Origin: Hymenopus coronatus
Taxonomy: Eukaryota > Arthropoda > Insecta > Mantodea > Hymenopodidae
DNA length: 64,000 nucleotides
Direction: 5' to 3'
NCBI GenBank assembly: GCA_030762935.1
Contig: CM060892.1
Coordinates: forward strand, 88,648,327-88,712,326
How positions within the stretch are numbered: the first letter of the stretch is position 1; every line of letters begins with the position of its first letter. This document shows positions 12,545 through 24,255 of this stretch, one piece after another. The notes beneath the pieces are model-generated. The model was not told where the DNA came from. It saw only the letters and a program-made list of their open reading frames with translations, and ran no database searches. Position numbers and translations under genes: made by a program.

Positions 12545-12574
<30 letters not shown>
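11290..12574 (+). repeat. Tandem array of ~340-bp units with internal AAT tracts
   Basis: A block beginning ACAAGGATAT-(x)-TCCAAC recurs at about 11332, 11672, 12002 and 12350, giving spacings of 340, 330 and 348 bp. Each unit carries a palindrome around AAGCTT, an ACTTTTGTGG block, TTTTGAATAA running into AAT repeats, and CTAACAAAAGTGCAACGA or a variant. Units 2-4 preserve a similar short peptide frame (LEEDQxHTFGxSHFCGRxN). That could be a coding remnant or simply reflect recent duplication. Another partial unit lies at 13158-13245 beyond an inserted SINE. Confidence 0.75.

Positions 12575-12575
<1 letters not shown>
12462..12575. repeat. AAT/ATT microsatellite
   Basis: An AAT run alternating with ATT blocks, lying at the place where each tandem unit carries its AAT tract. 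It abuts the S5 SINE head at 12577. Confidence 0.85.
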
Positions 12576-12576
<1 letters not shown>

Positions 12577-12577
<1 letters not shown>

Positions 12578-13025
12578 CGCCTGGGTAGTGTGGTGGTAGC
12601 GTGTCAGCTTCACACTCAACAGGTCGTGAGGTCAAATCTCTCTTAGGGCGAGTTACCCGGATAAGGTTTTTTACAGGGTTTTTCCTTATCCTGAGATGAC
12701 GAATATCGAGTAACTTTAAGCTCCATGGACCCCGAGATCATTGGAGCATCATTTCACCAATTTCATTCATCGTCCGATATGACCAACCTGCCGGTCCCAA
12801 TGGCCACGCTCGCTAAGGCGTCTCGCTTTGGTGCTTCGTGGGCAGGGGATCGTGGGTTCGAGTCCGCCTTGGGCATGGGTGTTATATGCTTGTGCAATGT
12901 GTATATGTTTGTGTAAAGGAACAGTAAAACTAGTAATCATACAGTAAACTTAGGGGGGGTGGGAATGTAAACGGGGATACTGCGCCGGAGTCTTGACCAG
13001 AAAAAAAAAACAGGTTAAAGGACTT
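12577..13025 (+). mobile_element. Double-headed tRNA-derived SINE, family S5
   Basis: Two tRNA-like modules lie in the same orientation. The first (about 12577-12650) has GGTAGTGTGGTGG and a degraded box B (GAGGTCAAATCTC). The second (about 12797-12885) has CCACGCTCGCTAAGG and a canonical box B (GGGTTCGAGTCC). A body follows, ending in an A-rich run at 13001. It splits the AAT-bearing tandem array, so it inserted later. A related fragment of the first module is at 59.5 kb. Confidence 0.6.
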
Positions 13026-13061
13026 TAAACTAAACAAAAAAATATTAATAAATACAATAAT

Positions 13062-13077
13062 AATGATAATCACAGTG

Positions 13078-13134
<57 letters not shown>

Positions 13135-13157
13135 TTAATAATAATAATAATAATAAT
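13062..13157. repeat. AAT microsatellite
   Basis: A nearly pure AAT run with one ATT interruption. It is the downstream half of the tandem-unit AAT tract, separated from 12462-12575 by the S5 SINE. The long isoleucine-rich open frame here is an artefact of the repeat. Confidence 0.9.
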
Positions 13158-13400
13158 CTGCTACAAAAGTGCGAGAAGTGAATGCAGTGCAGAGGGACAG
13201 TATATTCCAGCGCGACGGTGTTTTGTAGAGGCGGGCTGTCGCCTCTTCAGTCGGCCACAGTTTTTTATCTCACCCTCACTGTTGCCGCCGCAGTCGCGGA
13301 CTGAGATAAGGACCGACGTGCCTCCACATGCAAATAGGACTTGCGACCTGACACGTAACACGCATTGTCCTTATCTCGCCGGAGAAAGCGTTTTGTTGCC
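13158..13400 (+). repeat. Partial unit of the ~340-bp array, then GC-richer sequence
   Basis: Positions 13158-13245 match the tandem-unit block (CTACAAAAGTGCGAGAAG, then GTTTTGTAGAGGCGGGCTG). From about 13246 the sequence is GC-richer with several CpGs and does not match the array. Its source is not recognised. Confidence 0.55.
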
Positions 13401-13819
13401 CACTCTTTTATAATCTTCGTTTGTTATAACTGAATTTGTGTGGTGAGGGAGGGAGTAAAAACAACGAAATATGGTAAGTAGACGGCAGAGTGCCTACCTT
13501 CATGCTTGCACGGCGAGAATCCCCCATTAAATCGATACCTCTGAATGCTTATATTTTCTGACCAGGAAGATATTTGCGGTACCTTAATGCTTATTTTTAC
13601 CCTATATATTCAGTTATAGTTTATGTATCACCGAAAATATCTCCGAAATAGAAAACAAGTATTGTAAAACGACTTTTAGAACTACAAATCAAGGAAAGAG
13701 CTTATTAAAGTAAGTGATAAACTTGTTATTTTCACTTTCTCGACAATGTAGATCGAGTAATATATTTCACCCATATATTCCATATCCAAATTTCATGATT
13801 TGAGGCACAATGAACCTCC
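13401..13819. other. Unrecognised spacer
   Basis: No gene or repeat family recognised. Confidence 0.4.
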
Positions 13820-14350
13820 ATAGTGTGAGTGTGTGTGTGCATCTGTGACTGTGAGCAACATAATTAAAAAATCTGATGTGTACCATCACATGACTTTCCA
13901 TGTAAAGGGTAGTTGGGGTGCGGGCATTTTTCTCAAAATCTGCTTGTCGCTTCCCTGGAAGATACTAAACTTAAATACCAAGTTTGGTATTTTACCGCTT
14001 TTCGTTTTTGAGTTATCGTGTTCACAGACACACGGACACACACACACGGACCTTTTTCCGAAAATGCCTTTTTTAGATAAAAGGGACCCTAAAACATATA
14101 TTTCCGGTGAAATCTCGGTATCGAATTTTTGTGTGGAGTGCAATACCTTCTCTATACACTATGTACATAGTGCGGATAGAGAAAATAAACATGAAAAGTC
14201 AGTTAAAATCAAAATCAGTATTTAAGTTATCCATCTACAAAACATGAGATACAAATTTTTCAAGAAAAGTTTGCTACTCTACAGCACCCTTTTCAAGTAA
14301 CGTTATGTTTGAAAATATTGAAATTCTCAACAATGGCTCTACCAATTTTT
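13820..14350. mobile_element. FB repeat, rearranged deletion derivative
   Basis: A GT-rich FB internal fragment (13827-13865) leads into AAAAAATCTGATGTGTACC. After only ~30 bp the unit jumps from CATGACTTTC to CATGTAAAGGGTAG, deleting roughly 500 bp across a shared TTCCATG-like overlap. It then runs to the hairpin CACTATGTACATAGTG at about 14158-14173. A reverse-orientation internal fragment follows (14178-14350). Confidence 0.65.
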
Positions 14351-14354
14351 ATTT

Positions 14355-15670
14355 AAAATATCTGGCGTGTTCCATTCACGTGACTTTCTCTAATTGTTAC
14401 ACAAACAACTTTCCATACAAAAGATTATTCTTTATCTACGATATGCTGATTAAGGTAAACATTTGCATAAATGTTCTAATTACTTGCTTCCTTTAAGTAG
14501 AAGGGACATAAGTGAATACACTAGGTTAAATCGATAGTCATTTTTTTTTTTAAAATCTGGTCCTAAGTGAAACAACCGACGTTCTGCTCGCTTTGCATGG
14601 CCTAGTAAAACAAGAGAGATGAAATGAAGGTCACTTCCCCTTAGAGAAAATAAAAACAAGGAATGTTTCGGAAACGGTCAGCTCTAAATAAAAAGCGCAT
14701 ATGACATATATTATGTGCTTTAACGACATCTTCAATTTTTTGTGTAATAAGTTTTAGTCTTTCTCTTACGGCTTAAGCGTACTGCAAAACTCTGCAAAAC
14801 TCATGAAACGGGAAACTAGAAGCTGTTCCCAGAAAATTCAAAAGATACAGTTTATTTGTGATGTAAATATATTTAATATATTGCACTTTAATCAAAACCG
14901 TTAAAGACAATTTTGATAAAACAAAGTTTTAAAACATTTTTCCATGTAAAGGGTACTTTTTGGTAGGTAATTTTCTTGAAAATTTTCGTGTCACATCTTT
15001 GGAAGATATTAAACTTAAATACCAAGTTTGGTTTTAACGGTCTTTTCGTTCTTGAGCTCTGTTGTCTACACACGCAAATCTTTTTCAATTTTTTTTAACT
15101 CAAGGGACTTCAAAACATATTTCCGGTGAAATGTCGACATCGAATTTTTAGTGGTATACATTACCTTCTCTATTCACTATGCATATTCTACATACTTATT
15201 AGAGCAAGCAAAAAATATACGTTTTAAATATTTTCATGAAAAATTATATTTATATATTACATTTTCTAGGAATAGATATTGAAGTCCTAGTCATTCTTGA
15301 TAGTTTATTTAAATGAGAAACCGTAAGAACGATGCAAAATAGTAGTACATAACAAATGCAGATCTCGTTAATGCATACAATTTAAGTTTACTTTCTGTGG
15401 GGTTAACTATTTCCGAGATCTTCTTCTGCTGATCATGCAAAGAGAATGGAAGTTCAAAGCCTTCAAATAGCAATCAGCTGTTAAAAGACCCGACTAGCAC
15501 TTAAGAGTAATGTAGTTATCTACTGCGTTGTAACTACAAGAAAGAATATCATAAAACCGTTTCTATAAATATTCTTTCAGATGAGCAGAATTCAATAATA
15601 ATAATAAGGCTTAATAAGAATAGTTTCTTGAAGTTTAGATAGAATAACTCATGTGAATGTAATACATCAA
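14355..15670. mobile_element. FB repeat, inverted pair (forward then reverse arm)
   Basis: The forward arm, about 14355-15205, starts GGCGTGTTCCATTCACGTG and ends in a diverged hairpin region. The reverse arm, about 15206-15670, lacks the CA block. It contains CATTTTCTAGGAATAG and TGAGAAACCGTAAGA and finishes TAGATAGAATAACTCATGTG, then AATGTAATACATC. The arms are more diverged than at 3.4-5.1 kb, so this pair is probably older. Confidence 0.7.
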
Positions 15671-17111
15671 AGTTTTGGAATTGAAACATGCATTATTTAC
15701 CACCTTAGATATTGGTTTCTTGCTCCGAAACAGATTAATTACCGTTATAAAATGTATGTTATCTGGCATATTATCACTCTGAAATTTTAAATTGTAAGTA
15801 AAATAGGAGATAAGCATACAAAAAGTGACAGAAACCTGCTTCTCAGATTATGATAAATAAGTATTTTAACTGTACCTGCCTTCAGATACGCGCCGCAGCG
15901 TGAATACTATTTATTGTCGGGTTTTTAAAACAAAAATTTAATGAGTTCTTGGCAGTTCCATATTGAATTTTTTTAAAAGTAGTGAAAATACTCGGCTTAT
16001 ATAAACTTTACAGAAACATCCTAAATTACTGTAGAATCGGGATCAAATTTAGCACTTTATATGAATAACTGTAAAAAACCAAACTACGAGTATTAAATGG
16101 ACTTGCGCAGATGTGTGCAAACAAATATCACGGACATTTTAAATTTCCTTATTTTATTTTGTTACAATTTTGTCAATTTAAAAAGTTCCACAAGAAACAA
16201 CTTTTGCTCAGTAATTTTCAATATGTTATTACACTTTCTCGGTTAAATTGATCTACAGAGCCTTTTATTGATATCCTTCATAAAATTACAGGAATTATAT
16301 ATTTTACAATTTCCTCAAGCTTAAATTTTACATAGCATTTAATCTTGGATTGTAAAAAAGTAAGTTTGAGAAATTGTTTGAAACATTTAAAGTATTCAAC
16401 ATTTTATAACAAGAAGCATTCAAAATATGATACAAAATCATTGATTTTATAAATCTATGAAAAACAGATCAACCGTATCCTTGAGGTTTGTAGGAACTTG
16501 CTATTTTAGCACTGTCATCTTTCCATAGACATAAAATCGAATATCTGCAGAGATGAGCCACAACATGGCTGTGGTGAATAATCAAACTATCCGAGGTAAA
16601 TATTGAGAAGTAGGATGTGTTATTTGTTACTCCAATTATTCGTATTAAATAGTATTAGAATTCATCTCCTTGTGAGAAGGTAGCTTAACTACCTTACATT
16701 CAAGAGGTTTTGAGTTAATATCCCTGTTAAGGTAAATTAAACTCAATTTTAAAATGTAATATCTTCCTAGAAATGAAGACATGTCAAATGGATTTCCTTG
16801 TTCACTGCGATTCTTAGAACCTATTTACTTCCCCCAACGTATCTTGCCTTTATTAAGTAATATAATTGTAACTAATTTATTACTGTACTACACTTTCCTT
16901 AAACAGGAGTATAACTTATCTATTTTACATTACTTATTGTTATTGATAGTGGTATTAAGGTGAAAATAAAGAGAAAAAACAGGTTTCGTAAACCTTTTTG
17001 TGAATGTGAGTATAAAAAAATACAAATATGTAATTTACTTTTCTCGTGCTCTAATCAACTGTATATGTCAATCTTCAAATTAAATAAACCTTTATCCAAC
17101 ATTTATAAATC
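15671..17111. other. Unrecognised AT-rich interval
   Basis: AT-rich throughout with many in-frame stops on both strands. No transposase, reverse transcriptase or SINE body is recognised. Confidence 0.45.
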
Positions 17112-17677
17112 TGTCTGTCTGTCTGTCTGTCTGTGTATGTATGTATGTATGTATGTATGTATGTATGTATGTATGTATGTATGTATGTATGTATGTATGT
17201 ATGTATGTATGTATGTATGTATGTATGTATGTATGTATGTATGTATGTATGTATGTATGTATGTATGTATGTATGTATGTATGTATGTATGTATGTATGT
17301 ATGTATGTATGTATGTATGTATGTATGTATGTATGTATGTATGTATGTATGTATGTATGTATGTATGTATGTATGTATGTATGTATGTATGTATGTATGT
17401 ATGTATGTATGTATGTATGTATGTATGTATGTATGTATGTATGTATGTATGTATGTATGTATGTATGTATGTATGTATGTATGTATGTTTGTATGTATGT
17501 ATGTATGTATGTATGTATGTATGTATGTATGTATGTATGTATGTATGTATGTATGTATGTATGTATGTATGTATGTATGTATGTATGTATGTATGTATGT
17601 ATGTATGTATGTATGTATGTATGTATGTATGTATGTATGTATGTATGTATGTATGTATGTATGTATGTATGTATGTA

Positions 17678-17722
<45 letters not shown>

Positions 17723-17784
17723 GCCTGCCTGCCTGCCTGCCTGCCTGCATGCATGCATGCATGCATGTATGTATGTATGTATGT
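17112..17784. repeat. Giant compound tetranucleotide microsatellite (GTAT/CTGT/CTGC/ATGC)
   Basis: CTGT units at 17112-17133 are followed by a GTAT run to about 17680 (roughly 136 units) with a single A-to-T change at about 17489. Then come CTGT (to 17720), CTGC (to 17748), ATGC (to about 17764) and ATGT (to 17784). All six frames stay open because a tetramer cycles through four codons. The 217-283-residue open frames (YVCM or IHTY repeats) are artefacts. Confidence 0.95.
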
Positions 17785-18232
17785 AGAAATCTTATATTTC
17801 CCACCTTTTAGGCTTCGAAATTTATTATATCATTTTTCTCTTTTAAGAACAAATATAATTTAATTTCCAATACCTTCAAGTTACAAACAAAATACACTGA
17901 GTGAAACATGGCTCTATTTGTTTATAGCAGGGGCCGAGAAACATGGTGACCACCTCACTCCACTGCTTTGTGAGTTCTAAAAAGTGTACAGGTGACCCAA
18001 ATGTTTACAAGCATACCAATATTTCATAATTACTACATAAGTAAGAGTGGTAGATAACCTTTAAATAGACAAAAATAAAAAATAGTGTTAAAATGTATTT
18101 TTATACGGTGCCAATTTCTAGAATCACATCAGCGCCACTGTTGTGCCGAAATTTCATCCCGCAGGAACCTTTTTTACATTCTAATAAATGTACTGACATG
18201 GAGCAATAGCTTTTAAGCATACTTAAAAGTCA
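17785..18232 (-). mobile_element. Possible body of a tRNA-derived SINE
   Basis: This lies downstream, on the minus strand, of the tRNA-like head at 18233-18307. It may be that element's body, but I find no second copy in the window to define its end. Confidence 0.3.
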
Positions 18233-18307
18233 TCGGTCTGAGCTGGGTTCAAACCAGCGATCTAGAGATCAAAAAATTAGCGCTTAACCTACTGAGCCAC
18301 CCAGACC
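18233..18307 (-). mobile_element. tRNA-like SINE head
   Basis: On the minus strand: GGTCTGGGTGGCTCAGTAGG (box A region), then GGTTTGAACCC (box B) and a CAGACC end able to pair with GGTCTG as an acceptor-like stem. The anticodon arm is a disordered T-rich stretch, so a functional tRNA gene is unlikely. Confidence 0.55.
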
Positions 18308-18408
18308 AACTTATAAAGGTTAATGGAGAACAAAGGCTTACTGCACTTAAAGAGTGTCTATTCCCAGAATATGGTCTATCTAAACTCGGAAATGTAGAAA
18401 TGAAAGAA

Positions 18409-19262
18409 AAAAAATCTGATATGTTCCAATCATATGACTTTCTCTACATCTCTGGTACAAATTATTCTATTTACTTCATCTAATCGAGAAAAACTTAGCA
18501 GAATTACTCTTCTTACTTGCTTTCTTGTTAGTAGGAGCAAAATAAGGGAGTACTATAGGTTAAAGTGATAGTCAAAAGCTGGTTGCCATGTGACTGAAAT
18601 TCCTTTGATTGTATGGACAGGAGTTGCCAAATTCCAGTATGAAAAGGTATGTTTTTCAAAGCTGGAACCGAAAACAAGGAATATCTCAAATACGATTAAC
18701 TGCAAGAAAAAGTTATATAACATAAATTGTGTTTTAACGTGCTCTACATTTTTTGTGTTTTAAGTTTTCGTCCTTCTATAATGGTTTATGAGGTATGCAA
18801 AATTCCGTAAAATTCATCCACAATAAAGTAGTCTTCAGAAGCTATTCCCAGAAAATTCAAGATATACATTTCTTTAATATACGCTATTTTTATCAAAATC
18901 GTTAGAGCCATTTTCAAGAAAATCAAAATTTTCGAAATTTTTTCCATGTAAAGGATAGTTTGGGGTGGGGAGATTTTTTTTTTTAAAATGTTCATGTCCC
19001 ATCCATGGACGATACCAAACTTAAATACCGAGTTCGGTATTTAAAGGTCTTTTCGTTTTTGAGCTATGCTGCCCATAGACACACACACACACACACATAG
19101 ACAGACAGACTCACACACGGACATTTTTCTAAAAATGTTTCTTCTTAGATTTAGGAGCTCTCAAAACTTATATTTCCGATGAAATCTTGATATCGAATCT
19201 TTGGGTACAATACAATACTTTCTCTATACACTAAGTACATAATACATATAGAGAAAGTAATA
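18409..19262 (+). mobile_element. FB repeat, single forward unit
   Basis: A full-length unit from AAAATCTGATATGTTCC to ATAGAGAAAG-TA. It includes GTATGGACAGGAGTTG, CATAAATTGTG, the Cttacgg-type block, CTATTCCCAGAAAATTCAAG, TTTTCCATGTAAAGG, a (CA)n tract at 19077-19096 and the hairpin end. Its flanks show no second arm, so the ~850-bp unit can exist alone. Confidence 0.85.
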
Positions 19263-19722
19263 AACGTGATACAGCTATAGGATTAATATATAGTCCCTTA
19301 CGGCTTATTTTGTGCAAATGGAGTTGACATCACTCCTAATGGACGCGACCTTGAAGTACAAACTAGTATTTCTAGGATTAGAGCGTATTAAGAAAATACA
19401 ATTGCCTTTGGGATAAATTCAAATGGTTCAAATAATTTTGAATTTGTAATTATTAATGCTTTGTGTATAGTGCCATGTCCATGGTCTGCCGCTCAATAGC
19501 GACAGTAAGTTAGACAAACATCTGTTCTTGCCCTTGTTATGGTGCTAAAATAAATGCTTTAGACATGATATAAATACATGCATACATACATGAATACTAA
19601 TCACAAAGTCGCTCAATGGCTGGGACGGATCCATAATCCGACCTAGAATATCTTACTAAATAAATCACTTTTTCTAAAATTTAATTTAATATTTCAATAT
19701 ATAAATTACATAAAAAATAAAA
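19263..19722. other. Unrecognised spacer
   Basis: AT-rich sequence between two forward FB units. No gene or repeat recognised. Confidence 0.4.
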
Positions 19723-20417
19723 TTTAAAAATCTGATGTACTCCATTCACATAACTTTCTCTACATCTCTGTAACAAATAATTGTTAATAAGCTTATTCTT
19801 CTATATATTTAATGCTAAAGCATTAGCAGAAATGGTCTTATTACTTAGTTCTTTTATATGTAGAAGGGAAATCAGGGAACACACTAGGCTAAACCGACAG
19901 TCAAATGTTTTAAAATGTGGTTGCTATCGAATTAAGATCCGTTTCTTTGCGTTGTCAAGCGTTGACAAGTTTCCGTATGAGAAATGAGTATTTTAAAACT
20001 GATCAATAACAACGGATATCTCGAAAACGTTCAACTCTACAAAAAAATGTATATGATATAGATTGTGTTTTATCGTGATCTACACTTTTTGTGGTAAGTT
20101 TTCGTCTATCTCTTACAGTTTACCTGTTATGCAAAATGCAATAAAAGTCGTAAAGAATAAAGAAGACTTTAGAAGCTAATCCCTGAAAATTTAAGATATA
20201 TTTGTTATTTATCATGCAAATATCTTAAATACCAGAGATTTTAATCTAAAGCATTAGAGCCATTTTTGAGAAAATCAAAATATTCATTTCTTTTTCATTT
20301 AAAGGGTAGTTGGGGTGAAGAGATTTTCTTGAAAATCTTTGTGTCGCATCCTTGGAAGATGCCAAGCTTAAATACCAAGTTTGGTATATAACGGTGTTTT
20401 CGCTTTTCAGCTTTGCT

Positions 20418-20458
<41 letters not shown>

Positions 20459-20597
20459 TATTTTCCTAGAAATGCTTTTTTTTTTATTCATGGGTCTCAA
20501 AACATCTATTTCCGGTGAAATAAAGGTATCGAATTTTTGGGTTCAATACAATACCGTCTCTATACACTGTGTATATAGTACGTGTAGAGAAAGTAAT
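19723..20597 (+). mobile_element. FB repeat, single forward unit with both TA ends
   Basis: A well-preserved unit. The left end is TTTA-AAAATCTGATG and the right end GTGTAGAGAAAG-TA, so a TA dinucleotide flanks both termini as expected for a TA-targeting transposon. It has a (CA)n tract at 20422-20454 and a T run at 20477-20486. It is the clearest single copy for defining family boundaries. Confidence 0.85.
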
Positions 20598-22136
20598 TAA
20601 AAAGGGAAATTAATTTAAAAAAGAATTAAATTAATGCATACTTAAATTAATAACAAATTGAAGGGAATTGTTTTATTTAACTTAAGGTCTTAGTGTATGA
20701 CAATTAATATATTGTTCAAGCTCCATGTAGCAGAAATTCTGTAAATTGTATTGCATTTTGTGTATTTGTGTACAGATATTTTCTTTTTGCATACCGAAGT
20801 TGAAACCACTGGGTGCAATATAATTATTCCTTGTGCTTTCGTTATGGTAAGTATTTTGATTTTCTCTATGCGATTTTGTTAGTTTGTAAACTAGTATGGT
20901 AGTATCATGTTGATTTCCTTTGTTGTGAAGCCTGTAGTTATAAAAGAGGTTGTTCATAAGCAGGGAAGAGGCACTCGGAGACTGTTAATAGTCGAGTGTG
21001 GTCGACTGTGAATTCGCTGCTACTACTACGCGTGCAGTCAAATTTCCCCGTTGAGTTACAAACGTCAATATTTGCACGTGGGGTTATTAATTAACTCTTA
21101 GCTCCTTGTATTGAAAAGTGATAATATATCTGAGTAATTAAATAGATTTACCATCGGAATTAATAAAGAATTAGCATCGCGAGAGATAGCCTTTCCTTGA
21201 ACGCGAAAATTCTGATTAATTACAATTTCGTGTATTGAATGTAAAAGTTGATCGAGAAACATCACAATTCTTTTAAATTAACTGGAGTAATGGGGTATTT
21301 GAAAAATTATCAACCAACTTCCATAACCTGGATCTAAGCATAACCCCTGAGATAATTTAAAGGTCCATTAAGCCCTTATTAACGCCCCGAGATATAATTT
21401 TTGCTTCATTATTCAGGTATAAAATTCGGTATTCTCACTGTTACATTACATGGTCATAATCAAACGTGATTTTATTTCTTTGGCGTCTCCAAGACTCTTT
21501 CTCCCTCACTTTAGCCCCAGAAAACTACGTTTACTTAAAGACGCGATAGATTTAAAAGTTTCTAATAGACATAATATTTGAAAACATGTTTTGACAAACG
21601 AGTAGAGGAGATAGTAGCGATCGGCAATCGTTAGCTTTCTGCACACGTCACCACCTTCTGACCGCTGAGCAACAAGAAATATTGCAAGAGAAGTTTGAAG
21701 CAACTTGTGGGTATTGGTTTGTTTTATGGATCTTCTCGTTCCTTCCCTGAGAAGCAATTGCGTGGAGGTAATAATGGTTTCCAGTGTAGGCAGACAGGCA
21801 ATTTCAAGTCCAACATTAGCACTGCGAGGAGATATACTGCCGGTTTCACTTGGAGATTTCTATATAGGCGTATTGTAGCAAGCCGGACCAAGTTTACTCG
21901 CAGCAAGATTGCTTTTACTGCCGTTATTACAACGCTCCGAGAGCGATGATGGCGTTAGGTGCCTCTCAAAAACATTCCACCTGCGATGTCGTAAAAACTT
22001 CCAGAATCATACGGAAGAGCTCCTTTATAACGTATTGACTTTCTTTGTATATTATAAAATAAATTGAATGTATCACTACCTCTATTCTTTTATTAAAGGC
22101 TGTACAAATTATTTTTATAAGACAATGTTGTTACTT
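20598..22136. other. Unrecognised interval with a TATA-like element
   Basis: TATAAAAG at 20939-20946 is followed by a GC-richer stretch (GGGAAGAGGCACTCGGAGAC, then CGCTGCTACTACTACGCGTG). The pattern recalls an LTR or a promoter, but I find no terminal repeat partner, primer-binding site or downstream coding frame. The segment 21500-21960 is also less AT-rich with frames of 60-84 codons on both strands. None is recognised. Confidence 0.35.
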
Positions 22137-23895
22137 CCTCTGCACGTTCTATGTACATAGGCAGAGAAAGTATTTATTCCACCCAAAAATTCCATGTCAA
22201 AATTTCACCAGAAATACACATTTTGGGGCTGTCTGATTCCAAAAAAGAAAGCATTTCTAGATAAAAATCTGATGTGTACCATTCACATTACTTTTTCCAC
22301 ATCTCTGCAACAAATTACTGTTAAAAAGCTTATGGTTCTACTTACTTCAAGCTAATCAAGAAAAAAAACAACAGAAATAGTCTTATTACTTGCTTCCTTG
22401 TAAGTATAAGCTAAATAAGAAAGTGCCATAGGTTAAAGTGATAGTCAAAATTTGGTTGCCATGTGACTTGTTTGTATGGGCAGGAGTTGACAAATTCCTG
22501 CATGAAAAAATTATAAGTTTTTCAAACCAATAATAAGGAATATCTCAAAAACGATCAATTACACTAAAACTATATACTATAAATTCTGTGTTTTAACGTG
22601 CTGTACATTTTTGAGTGGTAAGTTTCTGTCCATCTCTTACGGTTTAGCAGTTATGCAAAATGCCGTAAAATTCAACCAGAATAAAGTAGTCTTCAGAGGC
22701 TATTCCCAGAAAATTCAAAATATACATTTTTCGGGGTGCAAATAGCTTTAATATACGATTTTAATCAAAATCATTACAGACATTTTGAAGAAAATTAAAA
22801 TTTTCGGAAAATTTTCCATGTAAAGGGTAGTTTGTGGTGAGGGGATTTTCTTGAAAATCTTCGTGTCGCATCCTTGGAAGATACTATACCTAAATATGAA
22901 ATTTGGTATTTAACGGTCTTTTCGTTTTTGAGCTATGCTAGCCATACCCACACACACCACGGACATTTTTCTAGAAATGCTTTTTTTTTTGGGGGTTCAG
23001 GGTGTCCAAAAACATGTATTTTCGATGAAATTTCGGTATCGAATTTTTGGGTGCATTACAATATCTTCTCTATACACTATGTACATAATACGTGTAGAGA
23101 AAGTGAAAAGGTCCGCGCGCTCCTGCGAGTGTCGATTAAACATCAAACTTTGTATTTAAGGTCAGTATTTTCAAAAGATGCAAAATGAAGAATCTAAGGA
23201 AAATTCACACACTCCCCAACTTATCTTTATGTGACACATTTTTCTTAAGTTTTGGTTTTCACAAAAATGGCTCTAACGATTTTGATTAAAATACCTCATA
23301 TTTAAGATAATTTCATGACAAACGATATGTACGAGTATATCTTGAATTTTCTGGGAATAGCCACGACGTTTTTTTGAGTTAACAGTTTCCGTGATGTTCC
23401 TTTTTATTGGTTTCAGTTTTAAACTACATAAAACGTCTCTCAAATAGGAAGTCATTCTTCGTTCCATCTGTCTTTTGTAAGAGAGGAACGAATTTCAATT
23501 GTTTAACACGGCAAATAGGTTTTAAATCTTTTGACTATTTCTTTAGCCTTGAGCACCCGCTTACTTACCTTTATTAGGAAGCAAGTAATAAGACCATTCT
23601 GTTACCATTTATCTCAATTAGCATAATATAGATAATAAATAGTAATGTAAGAACAGTTCGTTTTCAGAAAAAATGAAAACAGGGTTTTATTTATGCGCGC
23701 TCTTAAATTACTGTGGTTCTTAGCGTCCCATCCTTTACCGGGAGTGAAAGACATTTGCGCAGAGAAATTTTATTAGGCTTGAGGCTCTTTAACATGCCGT
23801 AAATTAACAACATGGGAACAATGGTTTTACTTCCCTTCCGAATTCGTTTGCAAAACAGGTAGACGCCATATGAATGGAGCACATCAGATTTTTAA
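22137..23895. mobile_element. FB repeat, reverse stub plus complete inverted pair
   Basis: A reverse stub (22137-22262) precedes a forward arm (22263-23108: TA-AAAATCTGATGTGTACC to GTAGAGAAAG) and a reverse arm (23109-23895) ending GGAGCACATCAGATTTT-TA. The outer termini are mirror images with TA on both outer sides, so the pair looks like one ~1.63-kb fold-back unit. An S3 SINE has inserted near the right end of the reverse arm. Confidence 0.8.
23668..23842 (-). mobile_element. Truncated S3 SINE inside an FB arm
   Basis: It contains the S3 body blocks in minus orientation (TTTTATTTATGCGCGC, CTGTGGTTCTTAGCGTCCCA, GCTTGAGGCTCTTTAACA, TTTTACTTCCCTTCCG) without the tRNA-like head. It is flanked by TTCGTTTTCA (23658-23667) and TTCGTTTGCA (23843-23852), a 9-of-10 target-site duplication. 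The FB sequence resumes exactly across it. Confidence 0.75.
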
Positions 23896-23989
23896 TGTAC
23901 TTATTTAGTTTTGCTTTACTATTTAGCATATCGTGACGGTTCAGTTCTGATTCTTATTAATCTGTAAATGATGGACGGTAGACTTCATG

Positions 23990-24255
23990 GTTTGTGCTCC
24001 GTACCATACCACTTCGGCTTCGCACCGAGTACATGATGTTAGGGTGCTATCCAACCTGGCTGTTTTTCATCATTAGTTGCAGATGGTGCCTTCTGTACTC
24101 ATGTGGTATACAGCAAGCCTTCAGGGTTTCATGACTAATAAACCAAGCCACTGTGCTCCGCAACAAGCAGATGACGCTGAGGAGCGACTGAGAGAAGCCA
24201 CGAATAGACCTCAGATCGATTGGTTGGCCCAAGAGATTTGAACCCAGAACCTCTC
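23990..24255 (-). mobile_element. Possible tRNA-derived SINE
   Basis: On the minus strand it begins near GGTTCTGGGTTCAAATCTC, a box B-like motif, followed by a ~230-bp non-coding body of balanced composition. No second copy is visible here, so the assignment rests on the head alone. Confidence 0.35.

Noticed and set aside
13063..13413. 116-codon frame beginning with a long isoleucine run
   Set aside because: The first half is the AAT microsatellite; the second half is array remnant and unrecognised GC-richer sequence.
16960..17863. Open frames of 217-283 residues on both strands (YVCM and IHTY repeats)
   Set aside because: They are translations of the GTAT microsatellite, which has no stop in any phase.
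20939..21430. LTR of a retroelement (TATAAAAG followed by GC-rich sequence)
   Set aside because: No second LTR, primer-binding site, polypurine tract or gag/pol remnant was found nearby.
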